Source of the DNA: Mesoaciditoga sp964503355 | GTDB lineage: Bacteria; Thermotogota; Thermotogae; Mesoaciditogales; Mesoaciditogaceae | Assembly: GCA_964503355.1 (NCBI GenBank) | Contig: CAZCZS010000003.1 | Coordinates: 1 to 43,723, forward strand | Direction of reading: 5' to 3' | Length of the DNA: 43,723 bases | In this document: one piece after another, positions 41,511-43,723 of the stretch | Layout: each line of letters begins with the position of its first letter | Numbering within the stretch: the first letter of the stretch is position 1 | Position numbers and translations under genes: made by a program | Notes under the pieces: generated by a model | Told to the model about the DNA's origin: nothing | What the model saw: only the letters and a program-made list of their open reading frames with translations | The model's database searches: none

Positions 41511-43511
41511 ATGATAGACTCGTCTGATAACGAAAGAATTCCATCCAACATGAAGAGCATGATAGATTTCCTATCCAATATTGATCCCTTTAAAGAGGAA
41601 GAATTGTTTTCAAGTATCTTGAAAACGGCCATGAAAATGGTTAAAAAAGCGAAGAACGGTGCCATTTTTCAAATTAAAGATGGAATTTTAACGGTAAAAG
41701 CTTCAATGGGATATGGCAAATTAAAAGTAGAGAAAAAGATGAATGTCGATTTATCGTCATTTGATAAGATGACGCATCAGTGTGCTATCGATGAAGAATG
41801 GAAAGAGATACTCCAAGAATCACTTGGAAGGGATTTTAATTCTTCAGTAGTTTGTACTTTGTTTTCAAAAGAAAACGAGAAGATCCTTCTCATGTTGGAA
41901 AATCGAGAACGAGGCGAAAGATTTTCTATGGAAGATCTTGAGTTGATGAATTTGTATTCAAAGATATTGACCAATATTTTGAAAATGAATAGAATAAGTG
42001 AAGAGCTTCTAACGGAGAGAGCCATTTACAAGTCAATAGTTGAAAGAAGTCACGACGCGATCATAGTGTTCAAAGATGGGAAATTGCTCTTCACAAACGA
42101 AGAAGCTGTGAAACTGGTTGGATATTCGAAAAAAGAATTGATAGAGATGAGCGCTTGGGATTTAGTTCATCCAAATGACAGAAAGAGACTTATCACTTAC
42201 GCGGAAAAAAGAAAGAGGAACGAAAAAGCTCCACAAGAGTACAAAGCTGCCCTTTTGACTAAAAATGGAAAAATGAAGATCTGCCATTTCAACGTGAAAC
42301 GAATCTCGTTTAACGGAATGCCCGCTTTGTTGGCCTCGATAAGAGACATAAGCGATGAGGAAAAAGCGAAGAACAAATTGGAATTGGCGAATTTAGAGAT
42401 AAGAAACGCTTACGACAAGCTTGAAAAGCTGAATCTGCGATTTCAAAATGTGACGAAGTTGTTGGCAAAGATGGGTATTTCAGATATGAGTGAAAAAGAA
42501 TTTCTTCAACAAGTTCTCAAAAGTGCCCTTCAAGTTGTCCCTGTAGCGAAGTACGGCTCGATCTCCATTCTTGAAGAGAAAAAGTGGAAATTCGTGGCGG
42601 CTATTGGTCATGATATCAAGAAACTTGAAAAATTGGATTTAAACCGCGACTACGTCTTTAAGACTCAGGGAAAGGGAAAGATAATTCAAAACATCTTTGA
42701 ATTTGATAAGAGAACGATTCCTTCTCCCTTACTTCAAAAACTTTTAGATGCCGTGCTTAAGGTAAAACAAACCATAATAGCTCCTTTGGATCTTTCAGGT
42801 GAAGAAGAAGGCTTTTTGGCCATAGATATTCCTCTTGAAAGCGAAAGTTTCTTCTCTCAAGAAGATGTTAAAACGGTTGAGAATTTTTCGAAAATAGCCT
42901 CGGCGTTCTACCTTTTGAGAAGGTATTCGAAAGCCCAAGAAGAAATGAAAGATAAGATCACGATGGTACTCATCAAAGGACTTGAAAAATACGATCCCTA
43001 TACCGAAGGTCATTCGCAAAGGGTGGCGTTGTATTCGACGAATTTGGCCAAAAAGTTGGGTTTTAAAGATAAAGACATAAAAAGAATATGGCAAGAATCC
43101 ATTCTTCACGATATCGGGAAACTCTTCGTTCCTTTGAGTATCTTAAACAAAGAAGAAAAACTCACCGTTGAGGAATTTGAAGAGATAAAAAAGCATCCAA
43201 TTATAGGCGCTCAGCTCATAGAAGAAGGCGCTCAGCTCTTTGATATCGCATTCGCGATAAGGCATCATCATGAAAGATGGGATGGAAGGGGATATCCAGA
43301 CGGACTTGCGGCGGAAGAAATCCCAGTGGATTCAAGAATCATGGCCATATGCGATGCCTACGATGCCATGGTGAGCGATAGAGCTTACAGAAAAGCCAAG
43401 AGCAGAGAAGAAGCTTTGAAAGAGATAAAAGAGAACGCCGGTAAGCAATTCGATCCGGTCATGGTAAAAGCGTTCTTAGAATTGGTAGAACAAATAGAAG
43501 TGAAGTCTTAA
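41511..43511 (+). CDS. GAF-PAS-GAF-HD-GYP phosphodiesterase
   Basis: 666 residues, cytosolic. An N-terminal GAF-like domain (MIDFLSNIDPFKEEELFSSI onward), a PAS (TNEEAVKLVGYSKKEL), a second GAF (~residues 330-490) and a C-terminal HD-GYP domain with GHSQRVALYS, ILHDIGK, KKHPIIGAQL and HHHERWDGRGYPDGL, all metal and GYP residues intact. HD-GYP enzymes hydrolyse c-di-GMP. ATG 41511 is supported by AAGGAG six to seven bases upstream; an in-frame ATG at 41412 lacks a ribosome site and coincides with the -10. A receiver-domain gene follows after 21 bases. Confidence 0.93.
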   Translation: MIDSSDNERIPSNMKSMIDFLSNIDPFKEEELFSSILKTAMKMVKKAKNGAIFQIKDGILTVKASMGYGKLKVEKKMNVDLSSFDKMTHQCAIDEEWKEILQESLGRDFNSSVVCTLFSKENEKILLMLENRERGERFSMEDLELMNLYSKILTNILKMNRISEELLTERAIYKSIVERSHDAIIVFKDGKLLFTNEEAVKLVGYSKKELIEMSAWDLVHPNDRKRLITYAEKRKRNEKAPQEYKAALLTKNGKMKICHFNVKRISFNGMPALLASIRDISDEEKAKNKLELANLEIRNAYDKLEKLNLRFQNVTKLLAKMGISDMSEKEFLQQVLKSALQVVPVAKYGSISILEEKKWKFVAAIGHDIKKLEKLDLNRDYVFKTQGKGKIIQNIFEFDKRTIPSPLLQKLLDAVLKVKQTIIAPLDLSGEEEGFLAIDIPLESESFFSQEDVKTVENFSKIASAFYLLRRYSKAQEEMKDKITMVLIKGLEKYDPYTEGHSQRVALYSTNLAKKLGFKDKDIKRIWQESILHDIGKLFVPLSILNKEEKLTVEEFEEIKKHPIIGAQLIEEGAQLFDIAFAIRHHHERWDGRGYPDGLAAEEIPVDSRIMAICDAYDAMVSDRAYRKAKSREEALKEIKENAGKQFDPVMVKAFLELVEQIEVKS

Positions 43512-43532
43512 ATTCCAGAAGAGGCGGTATCT

Positions 43533-43723
43533 TTGAAAGTTGTCATTGCGGATGATAGCAAGATGTGGCGCGCGATTCTAAAGGATTTTCTGTCTTCTAA
43601 CGGCTATGAAGTTGTAGTGGCTGAAGATGGTCTACAAGCGTACTCGAAGATATACGAATCTTGTGCGGATGCCCTTATTTCTGATGTCGTGATGCCGGGT
43701 CTAAACGGATACCAGCTTTGCAG
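43533..43723 (+). CDS. Response regulator receiver domain (partial, runs off window)
   Basis: 63 codons visible from TTG 43533, with AAGAGGCGG upstream. VVIADDSKMWRAILKDFL gives the acidic pair and SDVVMPGLNGYQLC the phospho-acceptor Asp, so it is a CheY-like receiver. The output domain, if any, lies beyond the window. It is probably co-transcribed with the HD-GYP gene. Confidence 0.88.
   Translation, partial: MKVVIADDSKMWRAILKDFLSSNGYEVVVAEDGLQAYSKIYESCADALISDVVMPGLNGYQLC

Overview
The window reads as chromosomal DNA of a Thermotogota bacterium (moderate GC, lysine/glutamate-rich proteins, many TTG and GTG starts). The strongest pointers are a tryptophanyl-tRNA synthetase whose C-X22-C-X6-C-X2-C pattern falls at residues 236/259/266/269, as in the [4Fe-4S] enzyme of Thermotoga maritima, and a 13-kb Mrp/Mbx-type membrane oxidoreductase operon of the kind known from this phylum. 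The genus cannot be fixed from the sequence alone. No tRNA, rRNA, CRISPR array, insertion sequence or prophage was seen, and no gene-free stretch exceeds about 240 bases.

Layout. 38-9277 (minus strand): a chain of genes for a COG2509-type FAD dehydrogenase, the SbcD/SbcC nuclease, thymidine kinase, a cupin, a diguanylate cyclase and glutamine synthetase, closed by a perfect-stem terminator. 9421-12377 (plus): trpS, scpA, scpB, rluB. 12454-19756 (plus): a tightly packed six-gene operon of a TPR protein, a predicted outer-membrane beta-barrel, a DUF4911-like protein, a tandem YqeG-type HAD protein, a histidine kinase lacking its phospho-acceptor histidine, and an HDOD protein. 19746-21241 (minus): a NagD-like HAD phosphatase and an AIM24-family protein.

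21315-34620 (minus) is the centrepiece. An Mrp-type cation/proton antiporter set (E, F, G, MbhD, MbhE-B fusion, C, D) is followed by a NuoL-like antiporter, then NuoH-, NuoB-, NuoC- and NuoD-like subunits, a NuoI-GltD fusion flavoprotein, and a complete NfnA/NfnB pair. The NuoD-like subunit keeps only one cysteine of each [NiFe] CxxC pair, so it is not a hydrogenase. I infer an ion-pumping complex linking ferredoxin to NAD(P)H through two paralogous GltD-type flavoproteins. The operon has a promoter overlapped by an 11-bp-arm palindrome and ends at a strong hairpin terminator.

34693-43723: a divergent ClC chloride channel/transporter gene, a patatin-like lipase with an odd 5' end, a type IV pilin-like gene with its own promoter and terminator, degV, then a divergent pair with opposite c-di-GMP activities (GAF-PAS-PAS-GGDEF cyclase versus GAF-PAS-GAF-HD-GYP phosphodiesterase) sharing related sensory domains, and a response-regulator receiver cut by the window edge.
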